Source of the DNA: Cryptomeria japonica
Taxonomy: Eukaryota > Streptophyta > Pinopsida > Cupressales > Cupressaceae
Assembly (NCBI RefSeq): GCF_030272615.1
Contig: NC_081406.1
Coordinates: forward strand, 231,064,396-231,128,395
Direction: 5' to 3'
Length of the DNA: 64,000 bases
The notes beneath the pieces were generated by a model. That model saw only the letters and a list, made by a program, of their open reading frames with translations, was not told where the DNA came from and did no database searches. Made by a program: the position numbers and the translations under genes. Position 1 is the stretch's first letter, and the number at the start of each line of letters is the position of its first letter. Shown here piece after piece: positions 48,227 to 59,666 of the stretch.

Positions 48227-49336
48227 ATGGATAACTTAAGAAAGCAATTAGAAGGAGCTTTTGTGGCCTATGATTCAGAGAAGTTGAAGAATATCAAACT
48301 TGAAGATGATCTGAGAACTGCACAGGAATTCATTCAAGGACATCAGGAGAATCTTACTATTGCTAGAAATAAAAGAAAAGAACTTCATGAGAAGATGCAG
48401 AGTGATGATGATGAAAAAGAAACTCTTAATGAGCTTGTAAACAAGATGAGGAAGGAAAACATGACTATGAGGAATGAAATGCAAGACATGACTATGAGAT
48501 TTTGTAAAGACATCGAAGACAGAAAGAAGAATGAAGATGACTTGACTAGGAGACTCAATGATGTTGGAAATGAAAATCTAAGACTCAGTCATGAAAATGA
48601 TATGTTGAAGATAGATTTGATTCACATGGAACATGATAAAACTGAACTTATGAGACAAAAGGGAATTCTGGAAAATGAGTTGGCTACTACAAATCAACAT
48701 AAAGAGAAATTCAAGAAAAGTTCAGAAGAACTTGATGATATGCTGAAAAGTCAAAAACCTAATGGAGATACTAATGGACTTGGATTTGAAGTTGGAGAAA
48801 GTTCTGGTACTGCAAACAATCATGATCACAGTAAACCGGTAAGACAACCTAATGCTTAAAAATTTAATGGGAAATGCCTTAATTGTAACAAGTATGGTCA
48901 TAGAGCAAATCAATGTAGATCTAGAAACAATCAGAACATTAATGCACCCATCGTTCAATGTTCCAAATGCAACAAAATTGGTCATAATTCAAAAAACTGC
49001 ACAATGAATGTAAGATGTTATGTTTGTGGAAGATTTGGGCACTTATCTAATCAATGCAGAACACAAACCGACATAGGATATGGAAAGGATATTCAGAAGA
49101 ATGTGACTTGTTATGCTTGTAACAAGATTGGACATATTGCAAAATTTTGTAGAAGCAAGACTTCACCGACAAACAATAAAGGACCCAATTTGAAAGGCAA
49201 AGAGAAGGTTGATGAGGTAAAGTAAGAATTTTCAAGACAATGGATTAGAAAGACTGATTAGAATGTTGATGAGACTATTCCTTCACTGGTAGAACAAAGT
49301 ATTACTCCACCAGCAGGAGATTCTTCATCCAACTGA
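48227..49336 (+). pseudogene. C2 ORF1: coiled-coil protein with four CCHC knuckles
   Basis: Start ATG at 48227 (MDNLRKQLEG). About 205 residues of charged coiled coil are followed by four knuckles: CLNCNKYGHRANQC, CSKCNKIGHNSKNC, CYVCGRFGHLSNQC, CYACNKIGHIAKFC. Stops at 48857 (TAA in place of the TAT tyrosine of C1), 49223 and 49258; none is shared with C1. The likely role is a nucleocapsid-type RNA-binding protein; no standard gag core is visible. Confidence 0.8.
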
Positions 49337-51530
49337 GAAGTAACCCTTTGGGGGTATTGCAGCAAGTTGAACATCATGCAAATTACCCTTGGTAGATGGT
49401 GAGAAGATATATTTCTTCTTTACCGGCAGATGTGTTAAGTTTCACTTAACCGACGAGCATTTAATGCGGTTGTTAGAAGAAAAGACATTATAAAGCATCG
49501 GTTATCCCTCTTTTTCAATTCACCAAGCATTCAAACTTTCAGAGAGCACGAAATCCGAGTGAAGGCATCTAAGGTGAAATAGTGAAGCGTTTTCTCTCAA
49601 GCACAAAACCATTATCAGGCAGCTTAAGGTATTTTTCAATAGCTTCCTCCTCTGCTTCGGAATTTATTGCAAATCCTACTATTGTGGAAGTTGTGAAATT
49701 CCCTAGGCGCATTTTTAAGATCATTCCCAAGATAGAGAAACAAGATGATTCCATAGGTGCTTTTTCTAAAATTCCAAAAGGTGTTGCTTATGTTGAAGAT
49801 CCTAGAATCTATATTCATTGCAATGTTGAGGAATTAGGTTCTGAGGAAATATTAAAAATGTTTAAAACTGTTATCTATGATGAAATTGGAAATGTAAAAC
49901 CCGAACACAAGGTAATTGAAACTTTAGGTTTTGTGGAAATCTTGGACATCCCTAAATTTCCTAAGGAGGTAGTAAGAATTGTCCTTAGCAGAGTTCATGG
50001 AGAATTTATTTGGCTAGATTCAGTTTGCAAAATCACCAAAGAAGGAATTAGGGCAGTGATAGGTTTACCCTCCACCGATAGTAGGCCAAATAAGACTAAG
50101 AAGGTTCCTAATAACATTGTCATGACATTAACAGGAGAAACATATGATAGTAGATCCCTGAGAGTAAATGATGTCAAGGATGGAAATGTCAGATTCATAA
50201 GCATGATCCTAGGTTATAAGACCACACATGTAAACCGACTCAATTCAGTTTCCAGTCTTTGCATTAAAAGTGCTTATGATATGGTCAATAATGATGCAAA
50301 AATAGATGTATGTGAGTGGCTAAAGGATGAATTAATAGACAACCTAAAAAAGGTAAAAGGAGATAAGAAAGGAACATTTCGTTCTGGCAATCTTTTGGTA
50401 TGTCTTATGTTATATTTCACAAAAGAAGTTCCCGGTATTGGAAAGAAACATTTTGGATATGATATACTGGTAGGCAAACAATTTCTAGAAATCTTCACCG
50501 GTATGGGCACTGACAAGGAAAACAATATAACAAAGTGCTTCAAAACTTTCAAAGTAAAAATGAAAACAAGGGAGAGACTACCACAAAGTGTAGTGGATAA
50601 GTACAACAAGGAAATATGTTTTGTAATAAAAAAGGATGAAATCTGGATGGAGGCAGTTCTTCCTAGAACTGTATGGGTAACTGAAATGGGGTATGAGGCA
50701 GATGTAAATATCATTGAAAATTATGCTAAATCCTTGTTAGAGGCACCTAGAGAACCAGAAGAAAAGGTTTTTGGTAGTGCAAAAACAATTGAAAGTGGTG
50801 TATAGACATTGAAACAAAGAAAGAGAAGAGAAAAGTACATAAGAAGTGCATCTAAGCAAGCAAAGGAAATAAAAGAAAACATCATGAACATAACTGGAAT
50901 AAAGGAAAGTGATCTAGAAGGATTACAACCGGAGGCACACATCTCACCGGTAGGTACACCATCTGACAGTGAGATACCTATTGAGTTTAAGCGAGTTGAT
51001 AGGAAGAGAAAAGCTTCACCGGTACCCTCTCCTCCACCCAAGAAAACAAGAACACCAAGGAAGAAGCAACAGGCAGTAAGACCACCAGAAAAGAAGTTGA
51101 CACCTAAGAAGAAACAACAACAATTTATACCACCTTTGGATAACTTATTGAATGAAATCACTGATGAAGGCAACCTGGCAAATGTTAGCAAACTGTATAA
51201 TACATTCACTAATGCAGAAAAGGAAAGTATTGAGAATAGAATTATTCTACATCTTGACATTTACAAGAAAGTGTTAATAGAAGTTGTAGATGATTTTCCT
51301 AATAAATTGTACACAAGGTTAGATGCTAAGAGGATTGCAGTTATGGAGCTAGATAAGAAACTCAAGATTGAAAAACTTCTAGCAATACATCCAGTTAACT
51401 CTGTAGAGGAAATTGATGAACTAATTAGTGAAGCTAATAGATCAATTTTTGCAAGTGGACACCGACATGTGAGCCTAATGGCTGGAAGAGTCAATGAAAT
51501 TGCAAAGGAAACAACAGACAAGTGGGACAT

Positions 51531-52887
51531 CTTTTTTGTAGAGAAGGAAAAACAGGAAGAGTTCAACAGACCTAAGAAAACTTTCAAGGTTTAGCAAAAG
51601 GACAGAGACAAAGGAAAAGGTAAAGATTGATGAATACTAAGAGGAGGGGGGTGCATTAGTATACCAAAAAATATTGTAATCAAACTCTTAAACAGTTTAG
51701 CAGATAACTAGTGCAACAGATTCACTAATAAACCGGTTAAGATAAATGCAAACCAAATAGCAAACAAAAAATTCACCCACAAGAGCACAATCACCATAAC
51801 ACAAGATATTTGATGTGGAAACCCAAATGGGAAAAATCACAGTGAGAAAAAACTCACAAGTAACTATCTGCAGAATAGTAACCAAACCGGTTAAGGTCAT
51901 ACAATTTTCCTCACCAGAACAGATCCTGTTAGGAATCTAGATCTTTGTTAGGAGACAAGTCCTGTTAAAGACTACCTATTTAGAGGATTTCAGATCCACA
52001 ATTGTGAACCACCTTGTTAGAGGATTTACAAAGGCTTTGTTGAACCTACCCGATTAAGGGCTCTAGACTAGTCAAAGATGTGAGTAATCAACAAGTGAAT
52101 GATCTAGCTAATAGCACAGTCTACTTAATTAGATCCTTGTCGACTCCTTGTTAATGCATTTCATCATTACTTCAGTCTTCAATATCTCCACACTCTATAT
52201 CTTCACACATATCTAATCTTCTCTTCAAAATCGTGCATAACCTTTGCTATCACACATGCAAACCCTAGACATGATGTCCTTATAAAGGAATCTGATTTCA
52301 TGTCGTTCCAATAGAATTAGACTACAAGTTCCTAGGTTCAGTGTAACTAGACACATTTGGTAACACGATACAAACACACCGCCAAAGTGTCGGTGGATGA
52401 TAACTCATTACACATTACAGTAATACCGGTTGGTAACTCATCATAGAGTAATACCGGTTAATACAATATACCGATTACCAGTGGTCAAAAATGAAGACTG
52501 GTAGATCGTAGTGTTCCGATCAAAAGTTAACTACTGCTTGGGTCCTTCATACCGCTTGTGATCCTCAAACCACTTGGGTTCTTCATATCGCTTGAGTTCT
52601 TCAGTCAATCTATGACCAGTAAACATCTTCTGCAAAATACCGATAGTCTAAAGACTATACATTCAATAATACACAATACCAGTTGGAACAATTACCAGTT
52701 GAGCATAACTCATACATCAAGAAAGTGTGTGTCCATCATCAAGAAAGTGTGTGTCCATCAATGACAATCAAAACATCATCAAAATGCCAACACTTTTTTG
52801 TAGAGAAGGAAAAACAGGAAGAGTTGAACAGACCTAAGAAAACTTTCAAGGTTTATCAAAAGGACAGAGACAAAGGAAAAGGTAAAG
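51531..52887 (+). repeat. 95-bp direct duplication flanking the D LTR
   Basis: 51531-51625 and 52793-52887 are both 95 bp, begin CTTTTTTGTAGAGAAGG, end GGTAAAG and differ at two positions by eye. The left copy has a TAG where the right copy has TAT. The right copy begins exactly at the LTR end; the left ends two bases before the other LTR end. Confidence 0.9.
51628..52792 (-). mobile_element. D: solo LTR (or LTR-like insertion) inside C2 ORF2
   Basis: 1165 bp. On the minus strand it begins TGTTGGCATTTTGATGATG and ends AGTATTCATCA. It resembles the C LTRs in layout (TGTTGGCATT start, CACCATAACACA and GAAACCC phrases, several ACCGGT sites, a G-run close to the 3' end) but is a different family. 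It has no internal region. Near its start, a 19-bp phrase ending AAGTGTGTGTC is tandemly repeated (52721-52758). It lacks the normal 5-bp target duplication and is flanked by a 95-bp duplication instead. Confidence 0.7.
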
Positions 52888-54298
52888 TTGGTGGGTTACC
52901 AAACATAAAAGTAGCTGACAACCTACCACCACCTTTGGTTACTTCATCGATACATACTGGGGATACACCGACTACTGAAAATGCTGACACAACACATGAG
53001 GACACTAACCTTGAGTCAGAAATTTTGTTCACCATGAACATTGATACTCAGGAAGTGAACATAGTAGTGGACAAGGATAACACTGAGGTGAAAAATAATA
53101 TTGCTAACACTAAAAACATTGAGCAACCGACAGAAAATATTGAGGTTGGAATACAAGCAAAGCAAATAGAGCAAACAGTACATACAAAGAAACCTTTGGA
53201 CAGTGGAACAAATACTGGTAATGTAGATGTTGGCACATTAAAACCGACAGAGACATAGATACCAGCAGTGGATGACACTGAGATACCGACAGTAGATAAT
53301 ACAGAGAAACCATTAGAGAAACCGGTAGATACACAGGTACATGTTGAGATAGCAAAACCGGTAATCACTAAGAAGCCCAAACCATTGCTAGTTGAAATGC
53401 AAACTCAGACTGATCCACCTGAGGTTGAGACAAGCAAATTGGTTGCTAGTACTGCAAGCACTGAGATAGTAAAGGCAATTGGTCAGACATCTGGTACCCC
53501 ACTGAGTGAATTTAGACCTACAAATGTGACTGATGTACTTCTGGACTCAATAAAGAAGATAATGGATTGTAATGCATTAGCCTATAAGGCAATTGATGGA
53601 ACTATTCCTATTCTTAAGATGATTGCACCAAATGCAATTTAGATCAAGTAAAGGATTCTTTAGGACAGTTAGACACATTTTCTAAATTCATTTCTAGAAA
53701 TATTTTAACAGTTGATCAAATAAATGAGGAAACATTCAAAGAGAAAATGGAAAAGAAAAATGAAAAATTCTTTGAGGAAACAATAAAGAAGTGCACGGAC
53801 CACATTAACACACTTTTACCGACACTGAATAAAACAACTCTGGAGTACAAGGAACTGTACAGGGACACATGCAAGCCACATCTGTTAACACACAATATTG
53901 AAAAGAAAATAAGCACAGTACCAAAGGAGATAGATGATATAGCTGATAATATCATTGGTTAATCTGAACCTATATCAATTATTGAGCAGGAGATAGCATG
54001 ATTTGAGGAAAAGATGGAAAAATTAGAGAAAGAGAAAGAAAGGATCAAGGCAAATGCCAGAGAGCTTAAGCACAAACTCAGTCCTAAATTAGACAACCTT
54101 ATCTCTCTGAGGAAAGAGATCTCTGAGGCATTAATTCAAGGGAAAAAGTCACCGGAGGAGCATATGCATCATATCACCGGTACAATACAAAGAACTGAGG
54201 CAACCATGAAGGACAACAACAGATTCATACAAAGTTTAAACTTGGTTTTGGCCGACATATTTCAGATTGTAACCAACCGGTTACAAACTTCAAGGTGA

Positions 54299-54502
54299 AA
54301 TTTTGCACTCATTTGACAATTTTTGACAACCTTTGTCATTGATGTCAAAGGGGGAGTAGTAGATACAGAAAAATGGCTAATCAGAGGAGATTATCTGCTC
54401 AGGGGGAGCACACATTTTTGGTAACTTTTTGGACTTCACTCTTGGAAACAGATTTTTGGATTTTTCTCATGAGTGTTTGCCATCAATGCCAAAGGGGGAT
54501 AT
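54299..54502 (+). other. C2 3' untranslated region with duplicated polypurine tract
   Basis: Tracts: GTCAAAGGGGGAGTAG (54343), CAGGGGGAGCAC (54400) and the PPT GCCAAAGGGGGATAT (54488-54502) at the LTR. The first and last share the upstream phrase CAT(T/C)GATG or CATCAATG. Confidence 0.7.
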
Positions 54503-55302
54503 TGTTGGCATTCTACACTCTAGTGAGAAATGATGGTGTTGTCATTGATGGCAACCTTGTGGCATTCATCTGGTAAACCACCGGTAGGCACCGGCACCAG
54601 CAGACACTTCATCGACAGCGACAACAATGTATACCGACACTCCAGCCGACATGAATAAACTTTTGTTTATTGTATTTAATTGTAAATATCTTTTGTAAAG
54701 CCGACATGGCATATTGTAATAGACTCATATATATATATATATATATATGTGAGATCTTGTAAATTATTTTGATATAGAAGATGGATGGATATATGATGGA
54801 TATGGTAGAAGTGATGAATGAATATTAAGGCAGATTTTGTATAAGGTTTATGGTTATAGTATGAGCTTAAACCGGTATTGAACCAGGCATAGCAGATGTT
54901 GAATTGTAGCAGTACATTATATTAGATTTCATAATCCATTTTGTAAGTCAGTGAGACTTCCATTTTGTAGATTGAGCAGTGAGCTCTAGCAGTTGGCCTT
55001 CCTGCATGTGCAGACCCCTCTTGTAAGTAATATCCATTCATTGGCCAGTGAGTGAATATTGTGGGTCACAAATCCCATCGATGTTTTTCCCACATCGGGT
55101 TTCCTCATTAAACATCTTGTGTTATGGTGTGTTTTTTATGATGTCTTTATTGTTCCTATTTACTGCATTAATTCTTGTTTACCAGTACACTATTTTGGAA
55201 TGCAAAATACTTAATAAGGTTAAATATTCTTTAAACCGATTAGATATTGATTCCCCCCTCCCCCCCCTCTCAGTATCTTTGGGACTATCATTAATCCTAA
55301 CA
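54503..55302 (+). repeat. C2 3' LTR
   Basis: 800 bp. It differs from the 5' LTR by a longer (AT)n at 54727-54750, an ACCGGCACCAGC insertion near 54588 and a shorter C-run, with few other changes. Confidence 0.9.
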
Positions 55303-56451
55303 TATACATTAATGATTCCTATGATAGATTTAGCCTTGGATAAGAGGAGATTTTGTGATCCCATGCAATAATGAAATCCAAGCTAAATGCAAATGAAATG
55401 TAAAGCTACGATTGGACCAGTCACTGGGTTATTGCATTTTGTCATCATTGAGCATTTTTTAAATGTGGGAATTGAGTGCAAACATCAATGGTATAATTAA
55501 ACCATGATGACCTGAGCACTTCTTTCCTAGATTTTTATATTGCAAGTTAGCACAAGCATCGAGGTATAATTCGACCAAGATGACCTGAGTGTTGCTTGCG
55601 TAAAATAGGCAGTACTAAGCATTTCTATATGCTAATCGGAAATGTCTTCGATGATACTCCAATGATCATGTCCTGAGACAAATTTTCACATATGAATGAT
55701 TAATTTATAGACAACAAACAAGAAAAATATCATGTTCCTTCCTTGTTCCTCTAGTCAAAGACATCCTAGAGTCACTCAGAAATCATGATAGCGAAAATCA
55801 AGATATAAAAGTTGAACCAAAGTGTTAAAAGCATTATCCAAAAAATATCATCCATTGAAAAGTGTGTGATGTGCTTAGACTAACATGTGATAGATTGATG
55901 GATGACAATTTGATCTCATGTGCAACATTGGATGTGTCTCAGTTTTCGACTGACAAGAGCTGCCCAACTATTGTTCTACCAGTTTGATTAAGCTCCAAAA
56001 CGATAGATTTTTATTTTTTTTTGCCCCCAGCTCAGTGCAGGATTTTGCCCCAAGCCTAGAAACAAACTCATTATGATATACCCAATGATCCAAACCATGG
56101 TGAGAAACCAACTGTGATGCATGCGTATGTACAAAGGTTTTATTATGGATATGAACAACGCAGATGGAAATTGAATGCAAGCGAAAGCATGCATGAACTA
56201 ATAGATGGAAGAGCTAGCTGACAGATAGCGCCTGTTCCAGGTTTTCACCATCTATTTTTATTTCACTTTTTCTCATATTTGATTTTTTGTTTTTCATTGT
56301 TTTTCATTGTTTTTGTATTTTCTGATTTTCCACTTTTTTGGATTTTTCTTCTTTTGCACTTTTATTTTTTTATTTTTTTGGATTTTTCTGCTTTTTCACT
56401 GTTTTTGGATTTTCTGCTTTTTCATTGTTTCTTTTTGGATTTTCTTCTTTT
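55303..56451 (-). other. B1 3' untranslated region, right part
   Basis: Continuation of B1 after C2. No coding frame. It ends in a T-rich block (56270-56460) of GTTTTTCATTG/GGATTTTCTGC units, next to the integrase stop at 56452. Confidence 0.55.
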
Positions 56452-57960
56452 TCAAACATACAACTTCTTTAGATGCATGTTATTGATGGGTTTTTCGATC
56501 TGATCCACGTCCTGTGTTGATAGTTGATATGCTCCTGACCCAAATACTATTGTGACTACAAACAGACCTAACCAGTTTGGTTCAAACTTCCCTTTCTTTT
56601 CCCGATTTGCCTGGTTGCGAGGATTTTCCTTTAGTACTAGTTCTCCAACTTGAAATTCTCTCAGTTTGACCTTATGATTATAATTGTGGCACATTCTTTA
56701 TTGATACACCTTTAAATGATCAAAAGCATTTTGTTTTCGTTCATGGATCAATTCTAGTTCTTGTAGTCTGGATACTCTTTGTTCTTCATCGGGGATAAGG
56801 CCTTTTAATGATACTCATAGAGAAGGTATCTCTACTTCTATTGATAGTATTTCTTCTGACCCATAGATAAGAGAGAAAGGTGTGGCACTTGTTGGTGTAT
56901 GGATACTAGTACGGTAGGCCCATTGAGCAGGGTTCAATTGATTATGCCTATCTTTGCCAGCATCATTCACTGTCTTTTTGAGGATTTTTAGAATAGTTTT
57001 GCTGGATGCTTCTGCTTGCCCATTCCCTTGTGGATAGTAGGGTCTGGAAAATATGTGTTGGATCTTGAATTTCTCACATAGCTCTTGTACATCTTGGTTC
57101 TTGAATGGTTGCCCATTATTTAGTGATAATGGTCATGGGTATTCCATAGTGACAGATGATGTAGTTCAAGATAAATGCACAACTTGTTTTCCAGTGATAT
57201 TGATGAGAGGTACTGCCTCAATCCATTTTGTGAAATATTTCGTAGCTACAAGGATGAATTTGTGACCATTGGATGAATAAGGATTTATATTTCCTACTAG
57301 ATCAAGACCCCATTGGTAGAAAGGCCAAGAGGTTACAAAAGCATGAAGTTCTTGTGCTGGTGCATGAATCAAATTCTCATGGATCTGACATTGTTTACAT
57401 GTTTTAGCTATCTGAAAAGAATCTCATTCCATAGTCGGCCAATAATAGCCCAAGCATATGAGTTTTTTTGAAAGGGTAAGACCACTTGAATGAGTGCCAC
57501 AAATGTCATTATGGACTTCATTTAAGGCCTTCTCAAATTCTTCTTGCTCGAGACATCTTAAAAGAGTACCATTTAGACCTCATTTAAAAAGGGTATCTGC
57601 GACGAGAGTATAATGGGACGATTGGTGAATAAAGTTTCTCTTTTGGTTCTTGGACAAGTCAGGAGGAAGGATATTATCTTTTAGGTATGTGTAAGTTTCA
57701 CCATAGTAGGATGAATCATGCCCAACAAGGTGACAGATAGTTTGGGAATCGGGATAATTATGAGTAGGGTAAAACAACTCTTCCAACAGGAATTCGTAAT
57801 GCTCTTGATTTTCCTGTGTCTGAAGTATAGAAGAAAGTGTTGCCATGGCATCTACTACTTTGTTGTCATTCCTTGGAATCTAATCAAAAGTTATTTCGAT
57901 AAATTATTTCTTGACATCATCAACCATCTTCTTATAAGGCATTAGTTTTTCATCCTTTGT
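56452..57960 (-). pseudogene. B1 integrase and connected domain
   Basis: Minus strand. Zinc-binding HHCC-like part (HNDICGTHSSGLTL, CKQCQIH, about 57500-57380). The core has QWGLDLVGNINPYS and KYFTKWIEAVPL (57310-57200). The second catalytic region reads L-N-N-G (57112-57120), where T/S-D-N-G is expected. Glutamate part is PQGNGQAEA (about 57020). The C-terminal part has FQVGELVLK and GAYQLSTQD and ends NNMHLKKLYV (56452). Stops near 57160, 57130 and 56700. The family's DDE chemistry would be lost by the D-to-N change alone. Confidence 0.8.
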
Positions 57961-59660
57961 TTAATAATCGTCATTGATTTGATTGATGACAAGCTGAGAG
58001 TCTCCAAAGACTTGAAGTTGTATAATGTTTTATTTTATAGCCATTTTGATACCTTTAACCAAAGCTTCATATTTTGTTGTGTTATTGGTACATGGAAAGC
58101 TTGATTTGTATGCTTTTGGAATTGTATGACCTTGTGTTGTGATGAATAGAATGCCTTCTCCTAATCCATGCAACATATATAAACCATCAAATATAATTGC
58201 CATGTCTTTGTGGTGACCGTTAGGGTATCAACATCAAGAAACTCAAGATGTAAGGAACGATCATCTTGAAGCGGTGCCTCTGCTAGCTGGCCGGTAATGA
58301 CTTGCCCCTTGATAGATTTTTTGTTTACATATTCAATATCAAACTCGCTTAGGATTATGATCCATTTTGCTAGTCTTCCTGTCAATGTTGTCTTGTTGAG
58401 AAAATACTCCAATGGATCGATTTTAGCAATCAACTTGATGGAGTGAGATAGTAAATAGTGTCTTAATTTTTGAGAAGCAAAAACTACCACCAAGCATGCT
58501 TTTTGTGTTGGTGAATAGTTGATCTCGTATCCCACTAATGTTCCGTTGATGTAGTAAATGGCTCGTTCTCTTCCTTCATTGTCCTATTGTGCAAGCAGAA
58601 CTCCTAATGATACTTCGGTGGTTGATACATAAAGTAACAATGACTATCCTGGTATTGGTGACATTAGGACAGGTGGTTGCATGAGATAGGCCTTGATCTT
58701 GTTGAATGTGTCCTCACATTGATGGTCCCACTTGAAATTAACATTTTTGTGCAATAGATGAGTAAATGGTTGGCATTTATCTACTAGTTGAGCAACAAAT
58801 CTTCTGATTGACTGTAGTCTATCTTGGAGTGATCTTAGTTGACCGATATTCTGGGGAGATGTCATTTCCATGATTGCTTTGACCTTGGCGGGATCTACTT
58901 TGATACCCCTAGCTAAAACAATGTGTCCCAATAGCTTGTTAGAAGTAACACCAAAAGCACATTACTTGGGATTGAGTCATAGCTTATATTGTTCTAACCG
59001 GTCAAATATATTTTCAAGTATTCCTATATGTTCTTCTTTGTTGTATGATTTGGCCAATATGTCATTCAAATAATCTTCCATGATTGTATGCATCATGTCA
59101 TGAAATATCATTGTCATAGCTCTTTGATATGTAGCACCTGCGCTCTTTAGGCATGACGTTCTAGCAAAAAGTACCCCATGGACATGTGAAAGTTGTTTTG
59201 TCTTGATCTTCAAGTGCTATTTTAATTTGATTGTATCCAGAGAAACCATCCATTAGAGAAAACATGGAGTGTCCAGCAGATAATCCACAATGATGTCAAT
59301 GTTAGGAAAAGGAAATTCATCCTTTGGACATGCATTATTAAGATCTTTTAAAGTCATCCTTTGGATATGCTATAGGTCTGATTCCAAAAACTTCTTTAGT
59401 TCTGCTTTGACGAGAAGAGTGATATGAGGATGCATCTTCCTTAATTTATGTTTAACTAGTTTGGCTCCTGGACTGACATTTAAGTGATGCATAATAAGAT
59501 CTAGATCTAACCCTGGCATGTCTGCATATGACCAAGCAAAATTGATTTGGCATCGTTTGAAGAATTCCATATATATCCTGCATTTCTTGCTCTGATAGAG
59601 AAGTTGCTGGATATAGAATATTTGGTTGCTCGGTTGTGCCAATGTTAACTGCCTCGGTTG
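57961..59660 (-). pseudogene. B1 reverse transcriptase and two RNase H domains
   Basis: Minus strand. RT blocks: HPHITLLVKAELKKFL (59430), LNNACPKDEFPFPNIDIIVD (59345), GATYQRAMTMIF (59135), EDYLNDILAKSY (59080). The catalytic Y-x-D-D is Y-L-N-D at 59061-59072. Connection and RT-RNase H: LGHIVLARGIKVDPAKV (58940), QPFTHLLHKN, YEINYSPTQKACLVVVFASQ, LTGRLAKWIIILSEFDIEYV, KGQVITGQLAEAP (58270). A second RNase H-like domain follows (TKYEALVKGIKMAI, FGDSQLVINQI, 58075-57975). This dual arrangement points to the Tat lineage. More than six stops or shifts. Confidence 0.8.
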
Positions 59661-59666
59661 GTTTGA

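Larger units (their letters stand above)
49639..54298 (+). pseudogene. C2 ORF2: conserved protein of unknown function, split by an LTR
   Basis: By comparison with C1 the start should be at 49639, but the codon is ATA, so an in-frame upstream ATG at 49582 is the only start left. It is open to a TAG at 50803, then open again in the same frame to 51594 (TAG). After the D LTR it continues 52795-53258, 53268-53642 and, after a shift, 53747-54298. Features: globular N-terminal region (KITKEGIRAVIGLPST, IDVCEWLKDELIDNL), basic linker (RVDRKRKASP, KKTRTPRKKQQ), helical domain (51130-51550), P/T/E-rich spacer, C-terminal coiled coil ending near 54290. No catalytic motif. Total coding capacity is about 1,100 codons without the insertion. 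Confidence 0.75.
47388..55302 (+). mobile_element. C2: second copy of pol-less family C
   Basis: LTRs at 47388-48155 (768 bp) and 54503-55302 (800 bp), TGTTGG...CCAACA/CTAACA. Initiator-Met-type PBS at 48158. ORF1 48227-49336, ORF2 from 49639 to 54298 with an LTR insertion in it, duplicated PPT before 54503. Flanks are GATAA (47383-47387) and TATAC (55303-55307), which do not match as a target duplication. The layout is the same as C1 and again lacks any RT, integrase, RNase H or protease motif. Confidence 0.9.
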
